A stretch of 64,000 nt of DNA. Source: CAZWDO01 sp964632485 [NCBI: uncultured bacterium] (lineage in GTDB: Bacteria; JAGOEH01). Under the pieces are notes generated by a model. That model saw nothing but the letters and a program-made list of their open reading frames with translations, did not search any database and had not been told where the DNA came from. Made by a program: the position numbers and the translations under genes. The stretch covers positions 1 through 64,000 of the forward strand of contig CAZWDO010000009.1 of assembly GCA_964632485.1 (NCBI GenBank), read 5' to 3'. Shown piece after piece: positions 8,407 through 16,396 of this stretch (its first letter is position 1; every line of letters begins with the position of its first letter).

Positions 8407-8976
8407 TCAAAACATGAACCCCACCGCGACACCAATTCCCAGTTTCAGCGCCCGGGTGATCTCTTTCAGTCCTTCGTTGCGTCCGGATTCATCATTGAAT
8501 TTAAAGCCGAAATCGAAATCGAGACAGAAGCGCTTCCTGACAATATACTCGCTGCCGATTCCCAATCCGACAACATTGATGTACTTATAGCTGTCACGCT
8601 CTTCATAACTATGGTTCTGGTACTCATCCTTGAACTTTTCGTAGTAGCGGTATCCTCCCAGGAATCCATAGATGCGGGTGTTGGCGGCTTTATACAAATC
8701 GCGCTGCAGTTCCAGTCCAGCGTTGTAGAGAATCGACAACTCCTTTTCACTGGGGTCGTTATCCTCTCCCAGTTGATGAAAGTAGTAGTACACGAAGCCA
8801 TTGACGCGGACAGAGTAGTTCTCGCTGAATTTTCGGTGGAAATAGGCGCCATGGCCCGTCATAGATGAGGATTTCACTCCGATGATGTTTTTATAGGCAT
8901 CGCCCTGAAAGCTAACGCCCTGGCCCAGGATTGATCCGGCCAAAGACAGCAAAAAGATCATTGCTGCAATTTTCAT
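8407..8976 (-). CDS. Small predicted outer-membrane beta-barrel protein (paralogue 2)
   Basis: 189 residues with a clear signal peptide (MKIAAMIFLLSLAGSILGQ) and a GGAGG site before the ATG. Beta-strand patterns (GHGAYFHRKF, VRVNGFVYYYF, IYGFLGGYRYY, CLDFDFGFKF) and the terminal VAVGFMF suggest an 8- to 10-strand outer-membrane barrel. It shares strand order and several motifs with the gene immediately downstream. It has its own promoter. No catalytic residues are evident; it may have a structural or porin-like role, which cannot be settled from sequence alone. Confidence 0.75.
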   Translation of the reverse strand: MKIAAMIFLLSLAGSILGQGVSFQGDAYKNIIGVKSSSMTGHGAYFHRKFSENYSVRVNGFVYYYFHQLGEDNDPSEKELSILYNAGLELQRDLYKAANTRIYGFLGGYRYYEKFKDEYQNHSYEERDSYKYINVVGLGIGSEYIVRKRFCLDFDFGFKFNDESGRNEGLKEITRALKLGIGVAVGFMF

Positions 8977-9084
8977 TACAATTCCTCCTCGGTTTTTCGG
9001 TTGCCGGTGAATTCAGCAGTTTTCCGGATGGATTTGTTACCAGCTAAGCCCAAAGATACAGATGCGCATTTGATTCTTAATATA

Positions 9085-9113
9085 ATAATACAAATAACAA
9101 GTAAAAAAGTCAA
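9085..9113 (-). promoter_or_regulatory. Predicted sigma70 promoter of the barrel gene at 8407-8976
   Basis: On the minus strand TTGACT (9108-9113), 17 bp, TATTAT (9085-9090). It lies about 110 bp upstream of the ATG. The spacer and surroundings are very AT-rich. Confidence 0.55.
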
Positions 9114-9149
9114 GCAAAATAAAAAAATTTGCCGGGTAGTTTCTCTTCT

Positions 9150-9226
9150 CCTCGCTCCTGTCAACTTTCCCCTCGCTCCTATGGGGAGAGGGCAGGGTGA
9201 GGGGATTCTAACAGGTGAGGGGAAAG
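9150..9226. repeat. C/G-rich inverted repeat with internal direct repeat
   Basis: CTTTCCCCTC (9165-9174) is perfectly complemented by GAGGGGAAAG (9217-9226). CCTCGCTCCT occurs twice in direct orientation (9150-9159, 9171-9180). This looks like one of the pyrimidine/purine-biased dispersed repeats found in many bacterial genomes. It directly abuts, and appears to end, the homology of the beta-lactamase-like remnant. Confidence 0.6.
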
Positions 9227-9237
9227 ATCATTTATTC

Positions 9238-9560
9238 CGGTTTTAAGCCGCGGTATCATGGTTACTCGCGAAAGATAACCGGGCAAGCCGCCGGTATGGT
9301 GGACCATCTTTTCGCCTCTATAACCGGACACACGGAATCCCAGCGCATAGCCGCTAAAGTTGGGACGTGAAAGCATGAGTTCGGGAGCGGGTTGACGGAT
9401 AGGGATTGGTGTTGTCGCTGCCAAAGGGATTGATTACTTTTAACTGATCGTCAATAATCCCGTGAGTGGCTGAGCTGTTTTCTTCTTTGCCGGCCTCTGA
9501 ATGGCGAACCCGACATACTCGAGCTTGAGTCTTTTGCCAATATTTTTTTGGGTGTTCACC
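9238..9560 (-). pseudogene. Remnant of a serine beta-lactamase-family (class C / PBP4*-like) hydrolase
   Basis: One minus-strand frame encodes YALGFRVSGYRGEKM followed by VHHTGGLPGYLSRVTMIP, the C-terminal HxGG region of serine hydrolases of the beta-lactamase family. A second frame just upstream encodes ATHGIIDDQLKVINPFGSDN, which resembles an earlier stretch of the same family. The two pieces are out of frame, the ~100 residues that normally lie between them are missing, and no Ser-x-x-Lys motif or N-terminus exists. Downstream the homology stops at the C/G-rich repeat. This is a decayed gene, probably an old insertion-deletion product; it should not be expressed as an enzyme. Confidence 0.6.
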
Positions 9561-9630
9561 GCTATGAATCGTGAAACCACTCACTTTGTTAAGTGGTATG
9601 AACAAATTTTTTGGAATGAGGCACTGGGAT

Positions 9631-12600
9631 TTATTTTATCAGAAGCAGTTTCCCGATCTTTTGTCCGAAGGCCCCGGATTGTAATCTGCAGAAATAGACG
9701 CCGCTGGCGACCGGGCGGTTTCTTTGATTTCTTCCGTCCCACCAGATTTGGTGCCGGCCGGCTCCCAATGTCCGGTCGATTAGTTTGATCACCAATTCTC
9801 CATAAAGATTATATATTTCGATCTGGCAGGTCGCCATTCGAGGTATATAAAACCCAATCATGGTTCCGATATTGAAGGGATTGGGGAACGCCGGAAACAA
9901 TTCGAATTGGGCGGGTCCCGGTGTTGCAGTTTCCAGCAAATCGGTGGCCAGGGTATAAAAAACCTGAACTTCCTGCAACGCCACCCAGTCCTTCATCAGG
10001 TCATTAACCAGTCGGATATAGCGGGTTTGCAGAGGTTCGACCTCGAAAACCGCTTTTTTAAGGTTCTGAGAAATCACCCCCCAATTATTGATGATTGCAA
10101 TTGTATCCTGTTCTCCCTGGAATTCGCCGGACAGGGAGGTTTCGATATGGAATTTCACAAAAAAATCCGCGTCAGCGCCTTGACCCTGATAGATGGCAAT
10201 TTTATTAATCCAGTAGGTTTCGTTCATTTTCACCTGCCACCAGTCTCCTTCCAGCAGGGTAAAGGGGTAATAGCGTGTGCGCCAGAAGCGGTTGACCGTC
10301 GTGGTGTCGCCATCCACGGCATAGCCCGGTTCCCAGAGCCTGGCTGGCCAACTGACAGCGGTGGCGCCACCTCCAAAGGCCAGATTGCTATGTTCATCAG
10401 CTACATGAAGAAAAACCGGCAATGCCACCGAATAAATAGTGGAATCGGGGCTGCTGATTACCAGGGAAATCTGATCCTCCGCTCCGGGATTATATCCAGC
10501 CGCGGATAATGTCAGGGTGATCCGGATGCTATCCCTGCCGGAAACAGTTCCCGATGCCGGATCGATGGTGATCCATTGCGCGGATTGAGCGGTTTTAAAA
10601 ACTGGCAGGGATGGTTGATATTTGCGGTGGAAGAGTGAATCGACCGGGTTGATTTCAAATTGTACCGGCATGGTTTCACTATTATAAAGCGTGATCGTTT
10701 TCACAGTGGATTGTCCGGGCTGGAGCAATGCCGGAATGCTGTCATCCGCAACTCTTAACTGGCTGGCAAAGACGTAAGGCCCGGACTGCCAATCAAGCGC
10801 CGGTTGTTGGGCAATTGCTTCCGCGCCGTTGGCATCCCATGCCGCGAATTTGAAATGTATCGCCCCGGATGCGGGCAGAGCGGTTGCATAATCGTAATAA
10901 ACGCCCTGGCTGTAATGATTCATTCCAGATGTTGCCGGCTGCATGGCAAAACTTCCTTCCGCGATTTGCCCGACTGTATCTATGCAATCGCCATCCCCAT
11001 TGAAATCGAATCGGATTACCGGACAGCCCGACAGCGGGGGATCGTTGTCATAATCTGAATATCTGACCCTGAAAGTGAAGGATTGCGTAATGTCGCCGCT
11101 ATCCGGCTCAATACTCAACCGAAAGGAGGAATCGCTGATCAGCGACAATAGAGGCAGACTATTGGCCGGTTGAGGGGTTTCTTCCGGGGAAACCGCTAAT
11201 ATACAGGAACTGGCCTCATCGACGATAAAAATATTGTTTTCCGCATCGATGGCAATGGATTGAATATTAAGAAAGTTGTAGTGATATTGATCATTGGATT
11301 GGTGGATGATCTCCAGAAGGATTCCCAACTGATCAAAGACCAGTAGTTCGGTTTTTTCAGCGATCACGATTCGCCCCGACGCATCAAACGCTACATCGAC
11401 TGGCTGTTGCAGGCTGTCATGGGAGATCGTTTGGATAAAGGAAAAAGCGGTCCCGTCAAAATCAAGAATAACCACGCGATCATTTTCGGTGTCAGCGACC
11501 AGGAGGTGTCGGGAATTTTGATCAAACGCGCAGGCCCGGGGCGATTGGAATTGACCCTCGCCGCTACCCTCTGAACCGATCATGGCGATAAAGGTTCCAT
11601 CGTTGTGAAACGCCTGTATGCAATGGTTCCCGTTATCCAAAATCATCAGGTTTCGGTCGCGGTCCATATCCACATCAGTGACGGATTGGAAAAACCCGGG
11701 GCCCGATCCCCTATGGCCGAATTTTGAGACGAATGACCCGTCCGGAGCATATTTTCGCATACCGAAGTTGTATTCTTCTTCCATCCAGGCTTCATTGTCG
11801 AATAAATAAACCGTATCCGCTTCATCGACATAAAAATTCCAGAAGGTTTTGGGCTCACTGCGTTGAATAAAGGCCCGTGTGTTAAACCCCCGGATATCCT
11901 GGATGAAGATTTCACTGTAATGATAGGATGAAATATAGCGCGCGCCTTTGGAACTGATGACGATACCTCGCAATCCGTACCAGGGCAGTACCAGGATTTC
12001 GTTGGAAAACCCGCTTTCCACGTCTTGAGTGTCCACTGCGGTGATGCAGTAAAAGTATCCACCTCCCGAAAGGCTGATATTCAGAGTGTTTTCTGTTGTA
12101 GAATCGACCAGTTTCATGGGATACACGGGATAAAACTGGCCGTTCATGATGCAGTCACAGCGGTAGATCCGATAAATCCGGATGCCGGTTGTATCATGGT
12201 CCCAGTCAATGGTTGTCTCAGTATGATGATGCTGGCTGGCGGTCCGTAGGTTGTAAGGAGCGGCGGGCGCATCCAAATCCGGTATTGTAGTCCGGATATC
12301 ATAGACTGCGGCAAGGCTGTCCCCATTCCAAAAGGCCAGGTTGGATTCAAGTATCGTGATCCACTCATAATGGGAATGCCCGTTAAACGAAATAGCCAGA
12401 AACAAAAGTCCATTGGTTCCGACAATATCGATCCAGTCGCCATAGGGTTTCTCGCCTATTGAAAATATGCCGTTAGAATCGGTGATTCCCTCAGCGAAGG
12501 GCGTATTTGGGATTTCGCCCGATGGAAACTCTTTTCGATATGCGCGCACAGTAGCGCCGATCAAGGGTAGTTGGTCCCGGCCCCAAACGCGGACCCGATT

Positions 12601-13626
12601 ATCACTGGGGATATCCAACAGGTATTCGCCGTAGTAGCCCCGTCTTTTATGCAAATCCCGGTTAAAACTATAGGCGGTATGTTCACTTAAAAAGGGGGAC
12701 ATATCAAACATCAGAGCATGTTCCAGGGGCTTATCGCCGGTTCCGATTCCCACTGGCAGCCCGGACTGATCCAGTACCTTGTTTCCCGAAGGTCCAATCC
12801 CGATCTGGTAAATATCGATTCGGCCCAATTGGTGGCAGATTTCGTGGATCAATCCCCAATCGGTGCGGAGAAAATAGCTGGAATCCATTCCGGTATAGCT
12901 GAATCCCCATTCACCATCTTTTAAACGCCAGTCGCTGGGCGGATACGGCGCATTCCCTTCCTCATAAACAATGAACCGATCGATTCGGACGCGTTCCAGC
13001 GCGCCCTGGGGAGTCAATGGATAAATTGCATTAGCAAAGCTGATATTCATGGTATCGATATTGGATTTCACCCAATCCTCGGCAGAATAGGAACCCAGCA
13101 TATTCGGCCAGGATTGATAATAATCGTAGGCCTGACGGGTGAGAAAAATCCATAGCCCCAGGGCATCGATCCGGTCATGTACCCGATTATTTCCTTCGCA
13201 GCTTTCGCTGATCTGATTGGCAGAATCCACGATAAATTCGATTTCATGGCCCCACCCCTGCCAGGCCCACTGGATAGAAGTGGAATCCATTTCACCAACC
13301 CCTAAAGAATCCATATCCCCGCTTTCGACATTCATGCCATCGATGATCCAATGAAAACCATAAGCAGGGGAAGCCTGCCCTCCTTTATTGATGACGGTCG
13401 CGGTGAAAGTTACGATTTCGCCGGAATCGGGCCAATGTTTGTCATCTTCAGTACCCGGCATCAGGGTCGGAATTCCCGACGGATATATTACGTGATAATT
13501 GTAATAAAGCGGATTTCGGCTGATATGAGTTACATTTAAATCGGGCAACTCTGTTGCTGAAGTTCCTTCCGGGCACCAGAAGTAAAAACTGGAGAAAAGA
13601 ATCAATAGTAAACTATACGTTTTCAT
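9631..13626 (-). CDS. 1331-residue secreted multidomain protein: metzincin-like motif, NHL-like repeats, F5/8-type domain, T9SS sorting domain
   Basis: The signal peptide is MKTYSLLLILFSSFYFWC. Residues ~60-150 resemble a CARDB adhesion domain. A zinc-protease-like motif HEICHQLGRID (H261, E262, H265, G268, D271) has the HExxHxxGxxD form seen in M6-, M7- and metzincin-type peptidases. A fibronectin-III-like stretch (~450-540) is followed by NHL-type repeats near residues 620-800, for example VDMDRDRNLMILDNGNHCIQ and ACAFDQNSRHLLVADTENDR. A discoidin (F5/8 C)-like domain lies near 1090-1240, and a sorting domain with FPAFPNPFNIGT ends the protein (GKLLLIK). It is probably a surface protein that binds glycan or polymer and may cut protein. 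The other active-site residues were not traced, so protease activity is inference. GGAGG precedes the ATG. Confidence 0.82.
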   Translation of the reverse strand: MKTYSLLLILFSSFYFWCPEGTSATELPDLNVTHISRNPLYYNYHVIYPSGIPTLMPGTEDDKHWPDSGEIVTFTATVINKGGQASPAYGFHWIIDGMNVESGDMDSLGVGEMDSTSIQWAWQGWGHEIEFIVDSANQISESCEGNNRVHDRIDALGLWIFLTRQAYDYYQSWPNMLGSYSAEDWVKSNIDTMNISFANAIYPLTPQGALERVRIDRFIVYEEGNAPYPPSDWRLKDGEWGFSYTGMDSSYFLRTDWGLIHEICHQLGRIDIYQIGIGPSGNKVLDQSGLPVGIGTGDKPLEHALMFDMSPFLSEHTAYSFNRDLHKRRGYYGEYLLDIPSDNRVRVWGRDQLPLIGATVRAYRKEFPSGEIPNTPFAEGITDSNGIFSIGEKPYGDWIDIVGTNGLLFLAISFNGHSHYEWITILESNLAFWNGDSLAAVYDIRTTIPDLDAPAAPYNLRTASQHHHTETTIDWDHDTTGIRIYRIYRCDCIMNGQFYPVYPMKLVDSTTENTLNISLSGGGYFYCITAVDTQDVESGFSNEILVLPWYGLRGIVISSKGARYISSYHYSEIFIQDIRGFNTRAFIQRSEPKTFWNFYVDEADTVYLFDNEAWMEEEYNFGMRKYAPDGSFVSKFGHRGSGPGFFQSVTDVDMDRDRNLMILDNGNHCIQAFHNDGTFIAMIGSEGSGEGQFQSPRACAFDQNSRHLLVADTENDRVVILDFDGTAFSFIQTISHDSLQQPVDVAFDASGRIVIAEKTELLVFDQLGILLEIIHQSNDQYHYNFLNIQSIAIDAENNIFIVDEASSCILAVSPEETPQPANSLPLLSLISDSSFRLSIEPDSGDITQSFTFRVRYSDYDNDPPLSGCPVIRFDFNGDGDCIDTVGQIAEGSFAMQPATSGMNHYSQGVYYDYATALPASGAIHFKFAAWDANGAEAIAQQPALDWQSGPYVFASQLRVADDSIPALLQPGQSTVKTITLYNSETMPVQFEINPVDSLFHRKYQPSLPVFKTAQSAQWITIDPASGTVSGRDSIRITLTLSAAGYNPGAEDQISLVISSPDSTIYSVALPVFLHVADEHSNLAFGGGATAVSWPARLWEPGYAVDGDTTTVNRFWRTRYYPFTLLEGDWWQVKMNETYWINKIAIYQGQGADADFFVKFHIETSLSGEFQGEQDTIAIINNWGVISQNLKKAVFEVEPLQTRYIRLVNDLMKDWVALQEVQVFYTLATDLLETATPGPAQFELFPAFPNPFNIGTMIGFYIPRMATCQIEIYNLYGELVIKLIDRTLGAGRHQIWWDGRNQRNRPVASGVYFCRLQSGAFGQKIGKLLLIK

Positions 13627-13818
13627 GATTCCTCCTTTTTTGGGTCATAAAGAAAAAATTGGAAAACTCCAAATTTTAAATTAAATTGGATTTCTCCTCT
13701 AAATGGATTACAGCTCCGATACCCGGGTATATCCGGGGCTGACGGGACTCAGGCTTTAAAACCTTTCGTTACCAACCGGGATGGGGTTGTAAATGGGGAA
13801 AAAAAATGAATTTAAAAT

Positions 13819-14730
13819 TTATGGAGCTGGGCTAAGGGTTACAGTTTTATCTTTCTGCCGATATTGGCAGCCCAATACCAGGGCGATACTTTCCAAGAGT
13901 GTCTGCTGATTTTCCATATTGAAAAGTCCGCTGATCTGTTCACGATAGAGATTGCTATCAGTGACTTTGATGGCCAGTGAGAACTGGCGTTCGATTTCCT
14001 GCAACACGTTTATCAGGGGTGTTTGGAAAAAGAAGAGGCGTTTTTCCTGCCAGGCTGCTTGCTGAAGTCCAGTAATGGCTTCACTGAATAGTTGAAATTG
14101 TTCAGGGCCGGCCTTTAGCAATTCTCCTGGATTAACTTTAATGATGGTATCCTGTTGTATTCCGTCGTCGTGGACAGGCAATTGGACGGTAACAAGGCCG
14201 CTGATGACACTGAGCTCATAGAACTGCTGCCGGTATTTGATGTTGAAACGGGTTCCAACCACTCTCGTTATGATTTCGCCGGTTTCGATGATGAAGGGTT
14301 GGTCAGCGTGTTGAATATCGAAAAAGGCTTCGCCTTCCAGATGGACACGCCGATGTTTTTGGTTAAAGCCGAATTGTATCTGTAACCGGCTTTCGGCGTT
14401 CAAGTTTACCAAGCTGTTATCGGGTAAGGTAATATCTTGATGTTGCGCTTGAGCTGTTTCATAAATTTGTGGCCGGCTCATCATGAAAAAATAACCGGTC
14501 ACTAAGCTGCTAACGAGAAGAAAAATCGCGGCAATGGACCATGGAAAGAATATTTTTCTGCTTTTTGCCGGTATCTCATTGAGCCTTTTTTCCAGTTTCT
14601 GCCATTCAAGTGTGAGTTCAGGGGGTTGGGGGATAGAGATTTGACCTGCCTGCTCCCACAGTTCATTGAAAAGGGGGGAAGAGGGGTCGTCGCGCAGTGG
14701 CGCGGGGAGGGGTTCTTTATGTTTAAACAT
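13819..14730 (-). CDS. FecR-family anti-sigma factor
   Basis: About 303 residues from the ATG at 14730, which has GAGGAG at good spacing; a GTG at 14748 overlapping the sigma stop is the alternative. One membrane segment (SIAAIFLLVSSLVTGYFFMM) follows a ~75-residue cytoplasmic part. The periplasmic FecR core is recognisable (LPDNSLVNLNAESRLQ, VHLEGEAFFDI, FIIETGEIITRVVGTRFNI). The C-terminal ~70 residues (FFQTPLINVLQEIERQFSLAI..) resemble the DUF4974/STN-like domain of Bacteroidetes FecR proteins, which contacts the receptor signalling domain. By family knowledge it holds the ECF sigma factor inactive until the partner TonB receptor signals. It follows the sigma gene with no gap. Confidence 0.9.
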   Translation of the reverse strand: MFKHKEPLPAPLRDDPSSPLFNELWEQAGQISIPQPPELTLEWQKLEKRLNEIPAKSRKIFFPWSIAAIFLLVSSLVTGYFFMMSRPQIYETAQAQHQDITLPDNSLVNLNAESRLQIQFGFNQKHRRVHLEGEAFFDIQHADQPFIIETGEIITRVVGTRFNIKYRQQFYELSVISGLVTVQLPVHDDGIQQDTIIKVNPGELLKAGPEQFQLFSEAITGLQQAAWQEKRLFFFQTPLINVLQEIERQFSLAIKVTDSNLYREQISGLFNMENQQTLLESIALVLGCQYRQKDKTVTLSPAP

Positions 14731-14744
14731 GGATTGCTCCTCTT

Positions 14745-15278
14745 TCACCGTTTGATTTTTTGCCGAATCACTTTTAGCGCGTGAACCAACTGGTTTTCCA
14801 CGGTCTTTTTAGTAATCTTCAGTTCATCGGCAATTGATTGGTTATCCCACCCCTCCAGTCGGCTGAGGGTAAAAACCAGACGGCATTTTTCGGGTAAAAA
14901 CTGATGGATGATCGAGATAATTTGTTCCTGCAAGAGGTGGTAGGATGTTTCCTCTTCAGGGCTCAGCGGCGCCTGAGATTGAATCGCGGCTTCGGCATGA
15001 TGGCTGACGATTTTTTGGTGGCGCAGCAAATCCCAGATTAAATGGCTTGCAATCGTGGCCAGATAGGCATAGAACGAGGTCCCTGATCGTAATTTTCCGC
15101 GTTGTTGCCAGACCTTCAGAAAAAGGATTTGCATCAAATCGCGGGCGTTTTCTGTATTTCTGATCTTGCTATATACAAAACGCCACAGCGGGGGATAATA
15201 GGTTTCGAACAATTGGCGGAACGCTTCTTTGTCGTCAGATTTCACTCGATTGATCAGTTCGTCAATATCGTTTCTCAT
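14745..15278 (-). CDS. ECF-type RNA polymerase sigma factor
   Basis: 177 residues from the ATG at 15278; in-frame upstream codons exist but encode no sigma-like sequence. Region 2 is seen in LFETYYPPLWRFVYSKIRN and ARDLMQILFLKVWQQRGKL, and region 4 in RLEGWDNQSIADELKI then TKKTVENQLVHALKVIRQKI, a helix-turn-helix for -35 recognition. It pairs with the overlapping FecR anti-sigma gene and probably drives the adjacent TonB receptor and lipoprotein genes. There is no Shine-Dalgarno site; a TATATT box lies only seven bases upstream of the ATG. Confidence 0.93.
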   Translation of the reverse strand: MRNDIDELINRVKSDDKEAFRQLFETYYPPLWRFVYSKIRNTENARDLMQILFLKVWQQRGKLRSGTSFYAYLATIASHLIWDLLRHQKIVSHHAEAAIQSQAPLSPEEETSYHLLQEQIISIIHQFLPEKCRLVFTLSRLEGWDNQSIADELKITKKTVENQLVHALKVIRQKIKR

Positions 15279-15285
15279 AGAATGT

Positions 15286-15313
15286 AATATAATACAATAG
15301 ATCATATCCGCAA
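15286..15313 (-). promoter_or_regulatory. Predicted promoter of the ECF sigma gene, very close to the start codon
   Basis: On the minus strand TTGCGG (15308-15313), 16 bp, TATATT (15286-15291), then seven bases to the ATG. A transcript from here would begin at or next to the start codon. The -35 box is weak. Confidence 0.4.
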
Positions 15314-15506
15314 GTCTTTTATCGGCGAGGAAAAAAAACAGGGTATTATTCTCCCTTTCAGATTGAGTGTCTAATTGGCGCCAGAACGCCGGAAAGAAAT
15401 CCGGCATTATGGCGTCGGCCGTTGGGCTTCTTTTTGTGAGTTGTGGCATGGCAAGCAATCCCCTGTTGGGTTTTGAATTTATCCGGGCACTATTTTTGGA
15501 TAATCT

Positions 15507-16385
15507 TTAATGGGTGGGTAAAAGACAAGTATAATCCGAGAATGTGTACCCGCTGATTAGCCCCACACAGTTTCCGTCAAGATTGCTATAGTCGAAGCTG
15601 ATTACTTTCGCTTCAAATATTTCGTAGGAATCCTCGGTTAGATACACGGCCATATCTTTGGGGCAGGCGTAGAAACGAATCGTATAGGAGTGCAGTTTAA
15701 GGGGGAGCTGCTCGCGGTCGATTCTATCCTGAGCTTCCTTCAGGTTACGTTGGATGATCTCCTGCGTTATGGTATAATGGGTCAGTGTTTGCAGAGGAGT
15801 TTGACGGATAGTGTTGATGCCGTTGTCGGAATTTATTTCCCAATCAAAAACAAAATCATCCATGCGGATAATGTGATCCTTTTCGATTCCCCAGACGGCT
15901 CCTGACAGGCAATAAGCCATGGCATCGGTAACCGGCGCCCAGGAGCATTCCAGCGAGCTGTCCGCCAACATTTCTACCACCGGGTTGATCTGCCCCGGAA
16001 AGCGGCAAAGGGCGACGGCTGAATAGCCATTCTCGTGTTGTATTTGTACCCTGTATTCATGGAGCGCTCGAAAGGGAAATATAAAACGGATGCATCGTTC
16101 GATGGCGGTTTCAAAATATGGCACGGCTTCAATCTCAAACGGGATAATCTCTCCATCGATAGTGAATGTCAACTCCTCGAGTTCGCTGACTTCAATCAGT
16201 TCGTTAAAGTACATGGAATCATCTTTAACGTCGGCAATCCCGCCGATAAAGAGAGACTGGGTGGAACTGGTATCGGTGTTAAAGAAACCGGTTACAGCCC
16301 GTTTGTAGCTGATATCAGGATTGACCGGCATTTTTTCGCAGGCAAGCGCGCTTAACATTATGAGTATCATGACGATCTTGTTCAT
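15507..16385 (-). CDS. Lipoprotein, DUF4249-like, next to a TonB receptor
   Basis: 292 residues. MNKIVMILIMLSALAC with Cys16 is a lipoprotein signal sequence. The mature part has DUF4249-like organisation: an early beta domain with a repeated 'value plus derived quantity' pattern (GFFNTDTSSTQSLFIGG), then Ig-like strands and a C-terminal half rich in aromatic residues. DUF4249 lipoproteins are usually found beside TonB-dependent receptors in FCB genomes and may be surface partners of the receptor; this assignment is by resemblance and context only. It lies 11 bp after the receptor gene, with AAGGAGG before its ATG, so the two are co-transcribed. Confidence 0.65.
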   Translation of the reverse strand: MNKIVMILIMLSALACEKMPVNPDISYKRAVTGFFNTDTSSTQSLFIGGIADVKDDSMYFNELIEVSELEELTFTIDGEIIPFEIEAVPYFETAIERCIRFIFPFRALHEYRVQIQHENGYSAVALCRFPGQINPVVEMLADSSLECSWAPVTDAMAYCLSGAVWGIEKDHIIRMDDFVFDWEINSDNGINTIRQTPLQTLTHYTITQEIIQRNLKEAQDRIDREQLPLKLHSYTIRFYACPKDMAVYLTEDSYEIFEAKVISFDYSNLDGNCVGLISGYTFSDYTCLLPTH

Positions 16386-16396
16386 AGTAATCCTCC

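Larger units (their letters stand above)
8977..9630. other. Intergenic region with promoter, repeat and gene remnant
   Basis: This 654-bp gap between two minus-strand genes contains the promoter of the barrel gene (9085-9113), a C/G-rich inverted repeat (9150-9226) and the decayed beta-lactamase-family remnant (about 9238-9560). No intact gene was seen. Confidence 0.7.
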
